A DNA stretch of 64,000 bases from Thalassotalea mangrovi (GCF_005116735.1 NZ_SWDB01000018.1:51630-115629), one strand, 5' to 3'. Numbered from the stretch's first letter, positions 36,975-45,967 are shown. The notes: generated from the sequence alone by a model not told the origin. A program made the numbers and translations.

Positions 36975-37888
36975 ACAGTAACCAGTTAAACGATTATCGT
37001 CCCCGTCGAAGTGCCCTGTATGTTCCCGGACATCAGCGTCGTTTTATTGAGAAATCCCGCAAACTGAACGCAGACTGCATCATATTTGACTTGCAGGAAT
37101 CGGTGCCACCGGCGGGCAAGGCCGATGCCCGAAGTTTACTGACGAAAGAGCTAAGCAACAGTGATTTTGGCTACTCGGAACGAATCGTAAGGGTGAATAA
37201 ACTCGACTCTCCCTGGGGCATGGATGATTTGCAGGCCATTGCCGGCCTGGATATAGATGCGGTGCTGTTTCCCAACATTGAATCGAAACATGAATTACAA
37301 CGAGCCATTGATGCGCTTGATCAGGCTGGCGGTCGTGATAAAGCGGTAATGGCCAATATTGAATCGCCGATGGGAGTGTTGCGCGCAGAGGAAATTGCTG
37401 GTTGTAGCGAACGACTCACCACTATTGTTATGGGTACCAGTGATTTAGCCGATTCCCTGCGCGTTAACCTGACTCTCGATCGCCAGGGCCTACTGACCTA
37501 TTTATCCATGTGTCTGCTGGCAGCCCGCGCCCATCACAAAAGCATTATCGATGGACCACATTTTAATTTAAAAGATGTGGTGGCCTGCGAATACAGTTGT
37601 CGCCAGGCTCGAGATTTAGGCTTTGACGGCAAAGCGGTAATACACCCTGTGCAGCTGACTTATACCAATGATGCAATGACACCAAAACAGGAAGATGTAG
37701 CCAAAGCGAAAGCCATCATTACGGCGATTGAGCATGCAAAAACTCAGGGACAATCGGTTGCGGTGATTGATGACCGTTTAATCGAGCCTTGTCTGGAACA
37801 TTGGGCTAATCGGGTTCTCTGCCTGTGTGACATGGTGAATAAAATCGGTCAGAGTGAGTTACTCGGCCCGGTGTCTCGCGCCAGATAA
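36971..37888 (+). CDS. CoA ester lyase, CitE-like (paralogue 3)
   Basis: A 305-residue protein closest to standard CitE/malyl-CoA or citramalyl-CoA lyases: RRSALYVPGHQRRFIEKS, IVRVNKLDSPWG (Arg), MANIESPMGVLRAEEI (Glu), VMGTSDLADSLRV (Asp), GKAVIHPVQLTYTND. The usual DLEDSVPP is DLQESVPP, so one acidic residue is replaced by Gln; the effect is unknown. Start overlaps the ligase stop by 4 bp. In this operon it probably cleaves the hydroxyacyl-CoA made by the hydratase downstream. Confidence 0.9.
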   Translation: MNSNQLNDYRPRRSALYVPGHQRRFIEKSRKLNADCIIFDLQESVPPAGKADARSLLTKELSNSDFGYSERIVRVNKLDSPWGMDDLQAIAGLDIDAVLFPNIESKHELQRAIDALDQAGGRDKAVMANIESPMGVLRAEEIAGCSERLTTIVMGTSDLADSLRVNLTLDRQGLLTYLSMCLLAARAHHKSIIDGPHFNLKDVVACEYSCRQARDLGFDGKAVIHPVQLTYTNDAMTPKQEDVAKAKAIITAIEHAKTQGQSVAVIDDRLIEPCLEHWANRVLCLCDMVNKIGQSELLGPVSRAR

Positions 37889-37947
37889 ATCATAAAAAAT
37901 ACATCCATAAGGTTGAACCTTAATCGCCAGAAAAGCGGAGAATGACG

Positions 37948-39045
37948 ATGTTGCCAGAGACAAATATGAGCCCCCAGGACAATTATTTAGCGACCCCGAG
38001 TGGCCTGTTTTTTGAAGATTTTACATTGGATCAGGAGTTGGTTCATGGCGTGCCGCGAACCATAACCGAAGGCGATAGTAGTCTCTATGTCGCCCTGACC
38101 GGATCCCGGTTTGCCCTAAATTGCGCTGAAACCGTTGCCCGGGCGGCGGGTTTTTATCGCACACCCGTCGATAACCTGCTGGTGTTCCATATTGCCTTTG
38201 GCAAAACGGTCAATGATATTTCGTTAAATGCGGTAGCCAACCTGGGTTACGCCGAAGTGTTATTTAAGACCCCGGTTTTTGCCGGAGATACGTTGGAAGT
38301 GACAAGTAAGGTTATTGGCCTGAAGGAAAATTCTGATGGAAAAACCGGGATTGTATATGTGCACTCAGTTGCAACCAATCAGTATCATCAGAAAGTGTTG
38401 TGTTTTAAACGGTGGGTGATGGTCCATAAGAAACAGGGCGAAGTACATTTGGATACGCCGATCATCCCGAAAATGCAGGCGGTGATCGACAATGATGAAC
38501 AATTGGTTCCGAAAAACCTGGATTTAAAGCTGTGGAAAGAGCATTACAGCGATCACCAGATTAAAGCTGACGATTTAAATCCCGGTGACATCTTATTTCA
38601 CCGGGATGGTATCACCTTAAACGACAGTGATCATTCAATGGCTACCCGCCTCTATCAAAACAATGCCCGGGTACATTTTGACCAGCACCTGATGGACAAT
38701 ACGGCGGCAGGAAAACGCCTGGTTTACGGTGGCCATATTATTTCCCTGTGTCGGGCGCTTTCCTATAACGGACTGGGTAATGGCCTGTGGCTCGGAGCTA
38801 TCCATGGTGGTACACACGCGAATCCCAGCTATGCGGGTGATACCATATATTGTCAGTCGAAAATCCTCGACGTAAAACAATTTAATCGTCGTGATGATAT
38901 CGCCCTGGTTCGTATTCAGAGTCTTGGCATCAAAAATAGTATGCCAGATGAGCTACCGTATCTGATGCGCGAAGAAAATGGTCGTAAACGTTACCATGAC
39001 AATCTGGTTTTGGATTTGGATTACAGTGTATTGATGCGCCGTTAA
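37948..39045 (+). CDS. Mesaconyl-CoA hydratase-like double hot-dog (MaoC) protein
   Basis: A 365-residue protein with two MaoC/hot-dog halves. Segments such as GLFFEDFTLDQELVHGVPRT, LLVFHIAFGKTVNDISLNAV, GKTGIVYVHSVATNQ, TRLYQNNARVHFDQH and VYGGHIISLCRALSYNGL closely follow what I know of mesaconyl-CoA hydratase (beta-methylmalyl-CoA dehydratase) of Rhodobacter. Catalytic His/Asp candidates are in NNARVHFD. ATG 37948 lies 7 bp after GGAG; ATG 37942 is too close. It would hydrate mesaconyl-CoA (or a similar enoyl-CoA) to the substrate of a CitE-type lyase. Confidence 0.88.
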   Translation: MLPETNMSPQDNYLATPSGLFFEDFTLDQELVHGVPRTITEGDSSLYVALTGSRFALNCAETVARAAGFYRTPVDNLLVFHIAFGKTVNDISLNAVANLGYAEVLFKTPVFAGDTLEVTSKVIGLKENSDGKTGIVYVHSVATNQYHQKVLCFKRWVMVHKKQGEVHLDTPIIPKMQAVIDNDEQLVPKNLDLKLWKEHYSDHQIKADDLNPGDILFHRDGITLNDSDHSMATRLYQNNARVHFDQHLMDNTAAGKRLVYGGHIISLCRALSYNGLGNGLWLGAIHGGTHANPSYAGDTIYCQSKILDVKQFNRRDDIALVRIQSLGIKNSMPDELPYLMREENGRKRYHDNLVLDLDYSVLMRR

Positions 39046-39071
39046 TTTATTATATGATTTGCTATGCCTCG

Positions 39072-39099
39072 GGCCTGTATGTTTCGCCAGGCCTTTTTT
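39072..39099 (+). terminator. Terminator of the CoA-lyase operon
   Basis: GGCCTG (39072-39077) pairs with CAGGCC (39088-39093) and is followed by six T. The symporter downstream is therefore at least partly a separate unit. Confidence 0.85.
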
Positions 39100-39201
39100 G
39101 TTCTTTAGGTATTTTCCACTTTACTCCCTCCCATCGCTCGATTTTGACTCGAATTTCCATCTTAATATATGATGGTTAAAAAATAACAATATTGCCTGGC
39201 C

Positions 39202-40659
39202 ATGGATTATTCAACCACCGTACTCGTCACCCTGATTGCATACAAACTTGTGCTGATAGCCATTGGTTTCTGGAGCCAGAAACGCACGAAAAGCAGCGAA
39301 GACTATTTTATCGGTGGCAGGCGTTTGGGACCCTGGGTTGCGGCGGTAAGCTCTGCTGCGAGTGCATCTTCCGCCTGGACGTTACTGGGGATGAGTGGCG
39401 CCGCCTATACTATGGGAGTCAGTGCCATTTGGATTGTGCCGGCGGTGGTGCTTGGCTATTGTTTTAACTGGATTTGGATAGCACCGCGATTACAGCAACT
39501 TGCGGATCAGCAACAGGCAATCACCCTCTCTCAATTACTAGCGAATCAGACCGGTCAGTGGCGCAAACCCATTTTGTACCTGTCGAGTTTCTGTATCGTA
39601 TTTTCATTTACCTTTTATATTGCCGCTCAGTTCCAGGCTGCCGGAAATACCTTTGCCAGTACCTTCGATGTATCCATGCAGTGGAGCATTATTACTGGTG
39701 CTTTGATTATCCTGATATATACCTTGCTCGGCGGTTTTTGGGCGGTCAGTATTACTGACACCTTGCAGGGGTTGTTAATGGCGGTTGCAGCGGTCGTGCT
39801 GCCAGTTGCAGGCTTGCTTACCTTAGGCGGGCCGATGGAATTATGGCAGCAGATGCATTCGACCTTTTCTCTCGAACAAATGAGTATTACCGGGCCACAT
39901 CAGGGGCTGGTGGGGCTGGCGTTTGTCATCGGTTTGCTGGGCATTGGTTTGGGTAATCCTGGCCAACCGCACGTTGTTAATCGGATGATGGCCCTGCGAG
40001 ATAGCCGTTCAGTTCATCAGGCAAAAGTCATTGCCATTGGTTGGTCGATGATTGTGATCAGCGGTATGCTGATATTAGGGTGGTGTGCCAAGGTTATTAT
40101 TGCACCGGTAAGTGATGGCGAGCAGGCGTTACTGAACTTCACTAACCATTTATTTCCTGCCGTGGTAGCAGGCATTATGATCGCCGCAATTTTGTCGGCT
40201 ATCATGTCGACCGCGGACAGCCAATTGCTGGTCAGTGCCGCCGCGATTTCTTATGATGTCAGGGTGCAGGATGAACAGTTAGCAACTCAGCATTCTTTAT
40301 TGATTTCGCGCCTCACCGTTGTGGTGATGTGTATGATCTCCGTCGCGATTGCCTTGTTTGCACCGAAAGATATATTTTCCCGGGTGTTATTTGCCTGGAA
40401 CGCATTAGGGGCCGCGTTCGGACCATTGCTTATTGTGCGCCTGCTTGGGCATCCCGTTTCTGGCCGAGCCAGCTTTGCGGCAATGTTTTGTGGTTTTTTT
40501 GGTGCCGTCATTTTAAGTATGTTTGAATCTCCCCCTGGTGATTACCTGGAGCGAATAATTCCTTTTGGCTTAGCACTTTATATCGCCTACCTTGGGCGAG
40601 TGAAAGAGCCTGCATTATCCGCAGCAATCGACAAACCTGGTTCAATGCACAATTCTTGA
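39202..40659 (+). CDS. Sodium:solute symporter (SSS family, PutP-like)
   Basis: A 485-residue Na+-coupled transporter with about thirteen helices. Family segments: SSEDYFIGGRRLGPWVAAVSS, SAWTLLGMSGAAYTMG, the sodium-site helix VAGIMIAAILSAIMSTADSQLLV and SYDVRV. Close to proline/carboxylate symporters of the PutP type. Position after the CoA-lyase operon suggests it brings in the acid activated there, but a terminator lies between, so the link is moderate. Confidence 0.9.
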   Translation: MDYSTTVLVTLIAYKLVLIAIGFWSQKRTKSSEDYFIGGRRLGPWVAAVSSAASASSAWTLLGMSGAAYTMGVSAIWIVPAVVLGYCFNWIWIAPRLQQLADQQQAITLSQLLANQTGQWRKPILYLSSFCIVFSFTFYIAAQFQAAGNTFASTFDVSMQWSIITGALIILIYTLLGGFWAVSITDTLQGLLMAVAAVVLPVAGLLTLGGPMELWQQMHSTFSLEQMSITGPHQGLVGLAFVIGLLGIGLGNPGQPHVVNRMMALRDSRSVHQAKVIAIGWSMIVISGMLILGWCAKVIIAPVSDGEQALLNFTNHLFPAVVAGIMIAAILSAIMSTADSQLLVSAAAISYDVRVQDEQLATQHSLLISRLTVVVMCMISVAIALFAPKDIFSRVLFAWNALGAAFGPLLIVRLLGHPVSGRASFAAMFCGFFGAVILSMFESPPGDYLERIIPFGLALYIAYLGRVKEPALSAAIDKPGSMHNS

Positions 40660-40781
40660 TGAATTTTGCGTCGATATGAATTAACCTTGCGGTCCTAATA
40701 AGAACTTCGTAGTCACTTTCCCAGGCGTTAAGATCTCCTGAGGTAATTGACTGAGAAACAATCCATATTTGGGATACGCTA

Positions 40782-41714
40782 ATGAAATTTTCAAAAACAA
40801 AATTATTGCGCCGCAGCCTGGCGCTCACTGCAGCAGCCTTAATCACTAGCGCACAAGCTACGGTGGTGCACTTTAAAACCAATATGGGCGATTTTGATGT
40901 AAACCTGTTTGATTCGTCAACGCCGGAAACCGTCGCCAACTTTTTAGAGTACGTCGAAGCTGAAAGTTATAAAAACTCGTTAATTCATCGCTCTGTTTCA
41001 GACTTTGTGGTCCAGGGTGGTGGATTTCATTACTTTGCTGCCGACAATACTGTAGATGCCGTTCCTGTGTTTGACCCGGTTATCAACGAGCCAGTCTTTT
41101 CCAATGTCCGCGGTACCATTGCCATGGCGAAACTGGGCGGTGACCCGGACAGTGCCACCAGCCAGTGGTTTTTCAATGTCGTAGACAATAGTGCCAACCT
41201 GGATCTGCAAAACGGTGGTTTTACCGTGTTCGGTGTAGTAATGGGCAATGGCATGGAAATCGTTGATGCCATCAACGGCTTAACGCTATACAACCTGGGT
41301 GAAGGTTTTACGAGTACACCGTTAATCAGCCTACCAGCAGAAGGTGACAACATTACTGATGAGCACCTGGTAATGATTGAATCAATAACGGTGACCGACA
41401 ACAATGTCGATACCAATCTTGAGTTGTTGCCACCAGTGACTATTGACGGCGACCATGATGGTTACCCGAATGACGACGATGCATTCCCGGAAGATAGCAG
41501 CGAATGGCTGGATACGGATGGTGATGGCATTGGTAATAACGCTGATAGCGATGATGATAATGATGGTGTTGCCGACGTAGATGATGCCTATCCATTGGAT
41601 CCTAGTAAGTCTGAGCGAGAGACTAATGACTCTTCCGGTGGAGGTAGTTTATCGTTGTGGGCGCTGTTGGGACTTGGTTTAATCGCCAGACTGCGCACCA
41701 AGGCGAATAAGTAA
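40782..41714 (+). CDS. Cyclophilin-type peptidyl-prolyl isomerase with calcium repeats and GlyGly-CTERM
   Basis: A 310-residue secreted protein. After a signal peptide (cut near ITSAQA) comes a cyclophilin domain (VVHFKTNMGDFDVNLFD, NFLEYVE, IHRSVSDFVVQGGG, ATSQWFFNVVDN) in which some catalytic positions differ from PpiA. Residues about 220-285 are Asp-rich thrombospondin type 3-like repeats (DTDGDGIGNNADSDDDNDGV), likely calcium-binding. The end SSGGGSLSLWALLGLGLIARLRTK is a GlyGly-CTERM tail, a signal for rhombosortase processing and surface delivery by type II secretion. Probably a surface folding factor. Confidence 0.92.
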   Translation: MKFSKTKLLRRSLALTAAALITSAQATVVHFKTNMGDFDVNLFDSSTPETVANFLEYVEAESYKNSLIHRSVSDFVVQGGGFHYFAADNTVDAVPVFDPVINEPVFSNVRGTIAMAKLGGDPDSATSQWFFNVVDNSANLDLQNGGFTVFGVVMGNGMEIVDAINGLTLYNLGEGFTSTPLISLPAEGDNITDEHLVMIESITVTDNNVDTNLELLPPVTIDGDHDGYPNDDDAFPEDSSEWLDTDGDGIGNNADSDDDNDGVADVDDAYPLDPSKSERETNDSSGGGSLSLWALLGLGLIARLRTKANK

Positions 41715-41727
41715 TTTTTGCCGATTA

Positions 41728-42090
41728 ATGTTTAAAGCCCGATATTATTTAATTAAAGCGCCGGTTCGCACGGTTCAGATCAAACGTAAACGCAGCAGTG
41801 TCAGATTAAAAAGACAGATGCTGCTGCTGAAAACGGCGCTAAGTCAGGAAAAGGCCGAGACCCGGGAAATGCTGATTATTTATCGGCAATATACCAAGGG
41901 GCAGGCATCACGTGAACAACTGACAAAGGCCAATGAGCAATTTTTGGATGTGCTCAAAGGCATCGGGCTTGGTGTTTTTGCCGTCTTACCATTCGCACCG
42001 ATCACCATCCCTGTGGTGATCAAGGTAGGGCAATGGGTAGGTGTTGATATCCTGCCCAGTTCATTTTCCGACTCTAAATCGCAACGATAA
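41728..42090 (+). CDS. Small LETM1-like protein
   Basis: A 120-residue protein 13 bp after the cyclophilin gene. The N-terminal half is basic and helical; the C-terminal half has KGIGLGVFAVLPFAPITIPVVIK followed by VDILPSSF, which matches the core of the LETM1 domain (hydrophobic helix, PV-K, then LPSTF) of the mitochondrial ion-exchange protein. Bacterial short forms are uncharacterised. One membrane-associated helix is likely. Assignment rests on this motif alone. Confidence 0.7.
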   Translation: MFKARYYLIKAPVRTVQIKRKRSSVRLKRQMLLLKTALSQEKAETREMLIIYRQYTKGQASREQLTKANEQFLDVLKGIGLGVFAVLPFAPITIPVVIKVGQWVGVDILPSSFSDSKSQR

Positions 42091-42096
42091 CACATC

Positions 42097-42153
42097 AAAA
42101 AATCAAGGGGTCAGAGTTGTTGATTTTCAAGAACTCTGACCCCTTGATTTTTT
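42097..42153. repeat. GGGGTCAGAGT hairpin repeat, copy B
   Basis: Perfect 22-bp stem (42097-42118 with 42132-42153), then an inner TTG/CAA pair and the same ATTTT loop as copy A at 13959. A- and T-rich ends make it a potential terminator for the LETM1-like gene and, on the other strand, for whatever read through the HTH remnant. Its right end abuts that remnant. Confidence 0.87.
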
Positions 42154-42155
42154 AC

Positions 42156-42300
42156 TTACTCATAGGCAAACACATCGGAGAAGGTAAAAGCTACTTCCAG
42201 CGAGTGTAAGTACTTACCTTTTTCTTGGTTGATACAACCGTCTGGCGAGAAACGTTTACGGCATCAGCGAGAGCCTGCTAGGTCATTTCTTTGTTTTCAA
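42156..42300 (-). pseudogene. Remnant of an XRE/Cro-type HTH regulator
   Basis: On the minus strand the sequence reads ENKEMT, an amber stop, QALADAVNVSRQTVVS, then after a frame change KYLHSLEVAFTFSDVFAYE and a stop (42156-42158). This follows the small HTH regulators with R-x-x-x-M-T-Q-Q-x-L-A-D, VSRQTI-x-x-IEKGKY and a VF-x-YE end, including an obvious CAG-to-TAG change and loss of several codons (the KGKYNPS region). No start or intact frame remains. The gap 42301-42440 to the next gene shows nothing else. Confidence 0.75.
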
Positions 42301-42440
42301 AGCCCTAATCCCCTAATTTAAATATTGATGCTATGTTAAGCCTTGTTACCATCCTTTAGCTCAGTGCAAGGCGCATATGATCCATTAGTGTCATTGGCTG
42401 GTATGTCAAAACATAATAATCAATTAACGGAACCCTGCTA

Positions 42441-43484
42441 ATGGTACACACTTGTGTAGAGAAAACCTCATCTTGCATTGGTACAATCTGGCTTGTGCTG
42501 ATTACGGTAGTAATTATGCTCTCAGGGTGTAAAGTCACAGATGACGAAGCTCAGATGTTTGAAAATAATCATGTCGAGCACATGGACAAGAATTTTTTTG
42601 AATTTTTAAAAATGCGGCTATTTGGTGACGAAGAGTGGGCAGATCCCGCCAATCAGGCACACCTGGTGCCCACCACAAGCATCAATCAGTCCATGCTTGA
42701 TAATCCTGGACAAGCTTTACAGGTATCCTGGTTGGGTCATTCAACATTTTTAATCCAATATCAGGGGCTTAATATACTGACCGATCCGGTCTTTTCCGAA
42801 CGGGCGTCACCGGTTCCGTTTGCGGGCCCGATGCGATATACGCCGGTAGCGATGAATATTGACTCATTGCCTGCCATAGATTACGTCATTATTTCCCATA
42901 ATCATTACGATCACTTAGACACGGAGAGCATAAAAGTCTTGAATAAGGGCGCCAGATTTATGGTTCCTGAGGCTATGGGGGACTATTTTCAGGACTTGGG
43001 CGTAGACGAAAATAATATATATGAACTTGCCTGGTGGCAGCATGAAAAATTTGACGGTATCGGGATCACCGCAACGCCAAGTCAGCATTGGTCGGCACGC
43101 AGCTTATTTGACCGAAATAATACACACTGGGCCAGTTGGGCTCTGGAATTTGACGATAAAAAAATCTGGTTTGCGGGGGATACGGGTTATAACCGATTCG
43201 ATTTCACAACCATTGGTGAGAAGTTTAACGGTTTTGACCTGGCGTTGATTCCTATTGGTGCTTATGCACCTCGTTCGTTTATGAAGCTATATCACGTCAA
43301 TGTTGACGAGGCGATTCAAATCCATCGTGATATTAACGCCAGCCTCTCCGTGGGCATGCACTGGGGCACGTTCCCATTAACCGCGGAACCGGTAATGGAA
43401 CCGAAACAGTGGCTGGAGCGAAAACAGGCCGAATTAACCCGCCCGTTCATTACCATGGCTATCGGAGCGACGTTAATTTTGTGA
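42441..43484 (+). CDS. MBL-fold metal-dependent hydrolase, UlaG/NAPE-PLD-like lipoprotein
   Basis: A 347-residue protein with a lipoprotein signal ending IMLSGC. Metallo-beta-lactamase fold: WLGHSTFLIQY, LTDPVFSERASP, the metal motif ISHNHYDHLD, SQHWSARS, WFAGDTGYNRFD and a final His in GMHWGTFPL. This is the pattern of NAPE-PLD/RomA-type phosphodiesterases. The substrate in bacteria is unknown, possibly lipid-like phosphodiesters in the periplasm. Probably single-gene unit. Confidence 0.9.
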   Translation: MVHTCVEKTSSCIGTIWLVLITVVIMLSGCKVTDDEAQMFENNHVEHMDKNFFEFLKMRLFGDEEWADPANQAHLVPTTSINQSMLDNPGQALQVSWLGHSTFLIQYQGLNILTDPVFSERASPVPFAGPMRYTPVAMNIDSLPAIDYVIISHNHYDHLDTESIKVLNKGARFMVPEAMGDYFQDLGVDENNIYELAWWQHEKFDGIGITATPSQHWSARSLFDRNNTHWASWALEFDDKKIWFAGDTGYNRFDFTTIGEKFNGFDLALIPIGAYAPRSFMKLYHVNVDEAIQIHRDINASLSVGMHWGTFPLTAEPVMEPKQWLERKQAELTRPFITMAIGATLIL

Positions 43485-43488
43485 GCCG

Positions 43489-45185
43489 TTAACGTTTGAA
43501 CACCGTTTCTCCTTCTTTTATGGTCTCCATCACCTGAATGTCTTTGATTGTCATTGGCTCGACTTTAAGCGGATTTTTATCGAGGATCACCAAATCCGCC
43601 AGCTTGCCGGGTTTGAGACTGCCTTTTTGGTTTTCTTCAAAATGTTGCCATGCGGCCCAGATTGTAATCGTTTTTAATGCTTCATAGGGACTTAGTCGTT
43701 CCGATTCGCCCATAATAGTGCCATTACGACTAACCCGGTTGATGGTCGTCCACAGGATCATCATTAAATTTGGCAGGGCAACCGGGGCGTCGGTGTGACT
43801 GGTGACATGGATGCCCATGTCTAACGCCGATTTAATCGGACTGATTTGTTGTGCTGATTCCGCCCCTATTATTTTTTATACCAGTCGCCCCAGTAAAATG
43901 TGTGCATCGGAAAAAACGAGCCGGCAATATCGTATTTTTTCATTTGCGAGAGCTGATCCATACGCACCAGTTGCCCATGAACTAAGGTTGTGCGCCTGTC
44001 TTCATTGCCGTATTTCGCACTGGCTTTGGCCACCGCTGAAATCAATTGGTCTGCAGCGGCATCGCCGTTAGTGTGACTGAGTAATTGCCAGTTATTAGCG
44101 AACGCCATGTTGACAATGTTCTCCACATCTTTGTCGTTGGGAATTGCTGGATAGCCTTTATAACCCTACTCCTGACCATCGGGAGGTAGCAAGTACTCTT
44201 TAGTTCGCCACGCAGTTCTACCCTGTGGGGAGCCGTCCAAAGTTAATTTCAAGCCAGCAATTCGATAGCCATTTTTATAATCCCGTCCAAACCATTTGCT
44301 ATTCATATACTGCGGCATCGAATAATCAACATAGCTATTGACATCGATATAAAATTTACCGGCTTCGGCAAAGGCCGCTAACTGTTCATGGTTGCCCATC
44401 GCCCGACCTTCCTGAGCAGTTGTGTAACCATAACTGACCGCCGTTTTTTGCGCTTGCTCGATATAGTAGTTGGCAATTTCAGGGGTTGCTGGGCTTATCA
44501 TTTTTATCATTGCAGGGATTGCAGCCAACTCTTCTAGTACACCGTTTGGGGTTTTATCATCCTGCTCTCGCCTAATCACTCCTCCGCTTGGGTTTTCAGA
44601 GTTGGCATCAATGCCAAGCATTGCCAACCCTTTGCTATTTACAACACTGAAATGCCCGGATATATGAACCACCATGATTGGTATGTTTTCAGATACCTGA
44701 TCAAGATCATGTCGGGTCGGAAATCGATTTTCCTTTAAAACCGCATCATCGAATCCCATTCCAACTATCCAGCCTTGAGTTTTATCGGTACCATTTTCCT
44801 GATACCAGCTTTTTAGCGTTTTCAGCATTGTTGGAATGTCATTCACCTCACCATCCGGGCTTGCCAGCAGGTTGGCGGTAACTGCTTGAGCCCCGAACCC
44901 GAAGAAATGGCTGTGCCCGTCGATGAATCCCGGTACCAGAGTCATTCCCTGTAAATCTATTAAGGTCACTGAATTATCGCTCAGCTTCTCTGCATCTTTT
45001 CGGTTACCGGTGAATATAATTTTACCCCGGTCTACTAACAGGGATTCAACATACTGTGGCGAGTCTCCTTCCATTGTCAGGATGTCCCCACCGTAATACA
45101 AAGTGGCGGTTAATGCCTGGAAGTGCGCCAGTGCCAGCGCAACGGAACAGAAGAGAGAAAAAGGCTTTAAGGTGGTTCGGAACAT
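43489..45185 (-). pseudogene. YtcJ-like amidohydrolase interrupted by an amber stop and a frameshift
   Basis: Three pieces of one exported amidohydrolase family 3 protein. Piece 1 (45185 to 44166) has a signal peptide, GFIDGHSHFFGFG and ends GQE then TAG. The frame continues without shift (GYKGYPAIPNDKD..., LLSHTNGDAAADQ) to YWGDWYKK near 43870. There a run of six A (plus strand T6, 43872-43877) lacks one base; adding one restores IIGAESAQQISPIKSALDMG, TSHTDAP and WQHFEENQKGSLKPGKLADLVILD to the stop at 43489. Two lesions suggest a true pseudogene, although the homopolymer one could be a sequencing error. Confidence 0.85.
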
Positions 45186-45473
45186 ACTAGTCCTCCGAGT
45201 TTAAAACGGTTTTCTGGAGTAGAGCCGATCGCTTTACTATAGCTAATCCAGTAAATATAGATGCTGGTATCTCATGAAAATTTACGAACAAAATCGAGAT
45301 TTCTATTTAACTGGCTGAAAATGTTGATATATTGGTTTCGGGGTGAATAAAGTGAGGCATCTGATGTGTATCGCAAAACCTCATCGTTATTTAACATGGT
45401 TGCTGTAAGGTCAATACGCATTTTCAATTATATTCGGCCGTGAGACACTAATAGCCCAAAGTAGGGATGCTTA

Positions 45474-45941
45474 ATGAATCGATTATTACTGTTAACACTG
45501 ACACTATTATTAACCGCTTGTGGCTCAGATGATGAACCAGAGCAACAGAGCCTTAGTGAATTAGTTACCGAGAATCAGCAGCTTTGGGTGGCCCAGGGGT
45601 TGATGGATTATCAGTATTCTGTACAAATTGCATTACCGGATTGCGAGACGGCAGATGAGTTGCCGCCTGTCGATATCGTTGTTGAAGATAACCAGGTGGT
45701 TGGGGTCTACATCCAGGGCAGTGGCGAACCGTTGGAGCTTGAAGAGTCACCCACCATCGATGATCTATTCTACTTTATGCTGGCGATACTAATTGAACAA
45801 CCGCTGCAATTCAGTGCCACCGCAGAAGATGATAATCTACCTGTTTTTGATGCCAACCTTGGCTATCCGGTCAGCTTTTTTATCGATTATTCCGCGGCAA
45901 GCTGTGATGCTTATCAGTACCAGATTCTTAGCTTTAATTAA
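45474..45941 (+). CDS. DUF6174-like lipoprotein
   Basis: A 155-residue lipoprotein (signal ending LLLTAC). The mature part has QQLWVAQGLMDYQYSVQ, VDIVVEDNQVVGV, PTIDDLFYFML and NLGYPVSFFIDYSAASCDAYQY. The order W-x-x-x-G-x-x-D-Y, a dG-V strand, T-I-x-D-L-F and GYP-x-x-x-x-ID is that of DUF6174. Function unknown. It is preceded by a 288-bp gap (45186-45473) in which I see only divergent promoter space for the pseudogene. Confidence 0.75.
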   Translation: MNRLLLLTLTLLLTACGSDDEPEQQSLSELVTENQQLWVAQGLMDYQYSVQIALPDCETADELPPVDIVVEDNQVVGVYIQGSGEPLELEESPTIDDLFYFMLAILIEQPLQFSATAEDDNLPVFDANLGYPVSFFIDYSAASCDAYQYQILSFN

Positions 45942-45967
45942 TAGCCAATGCAAATGCTTCGTTCTCA

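Noticed and set aside
40508-40939. 143-codon minus-strand ORF across the symporter/cyclophilin gap
   Set aside because: It overlaps the symporter end and the cyclophilin signal peptide on the other strand and has no recognisable protein features.
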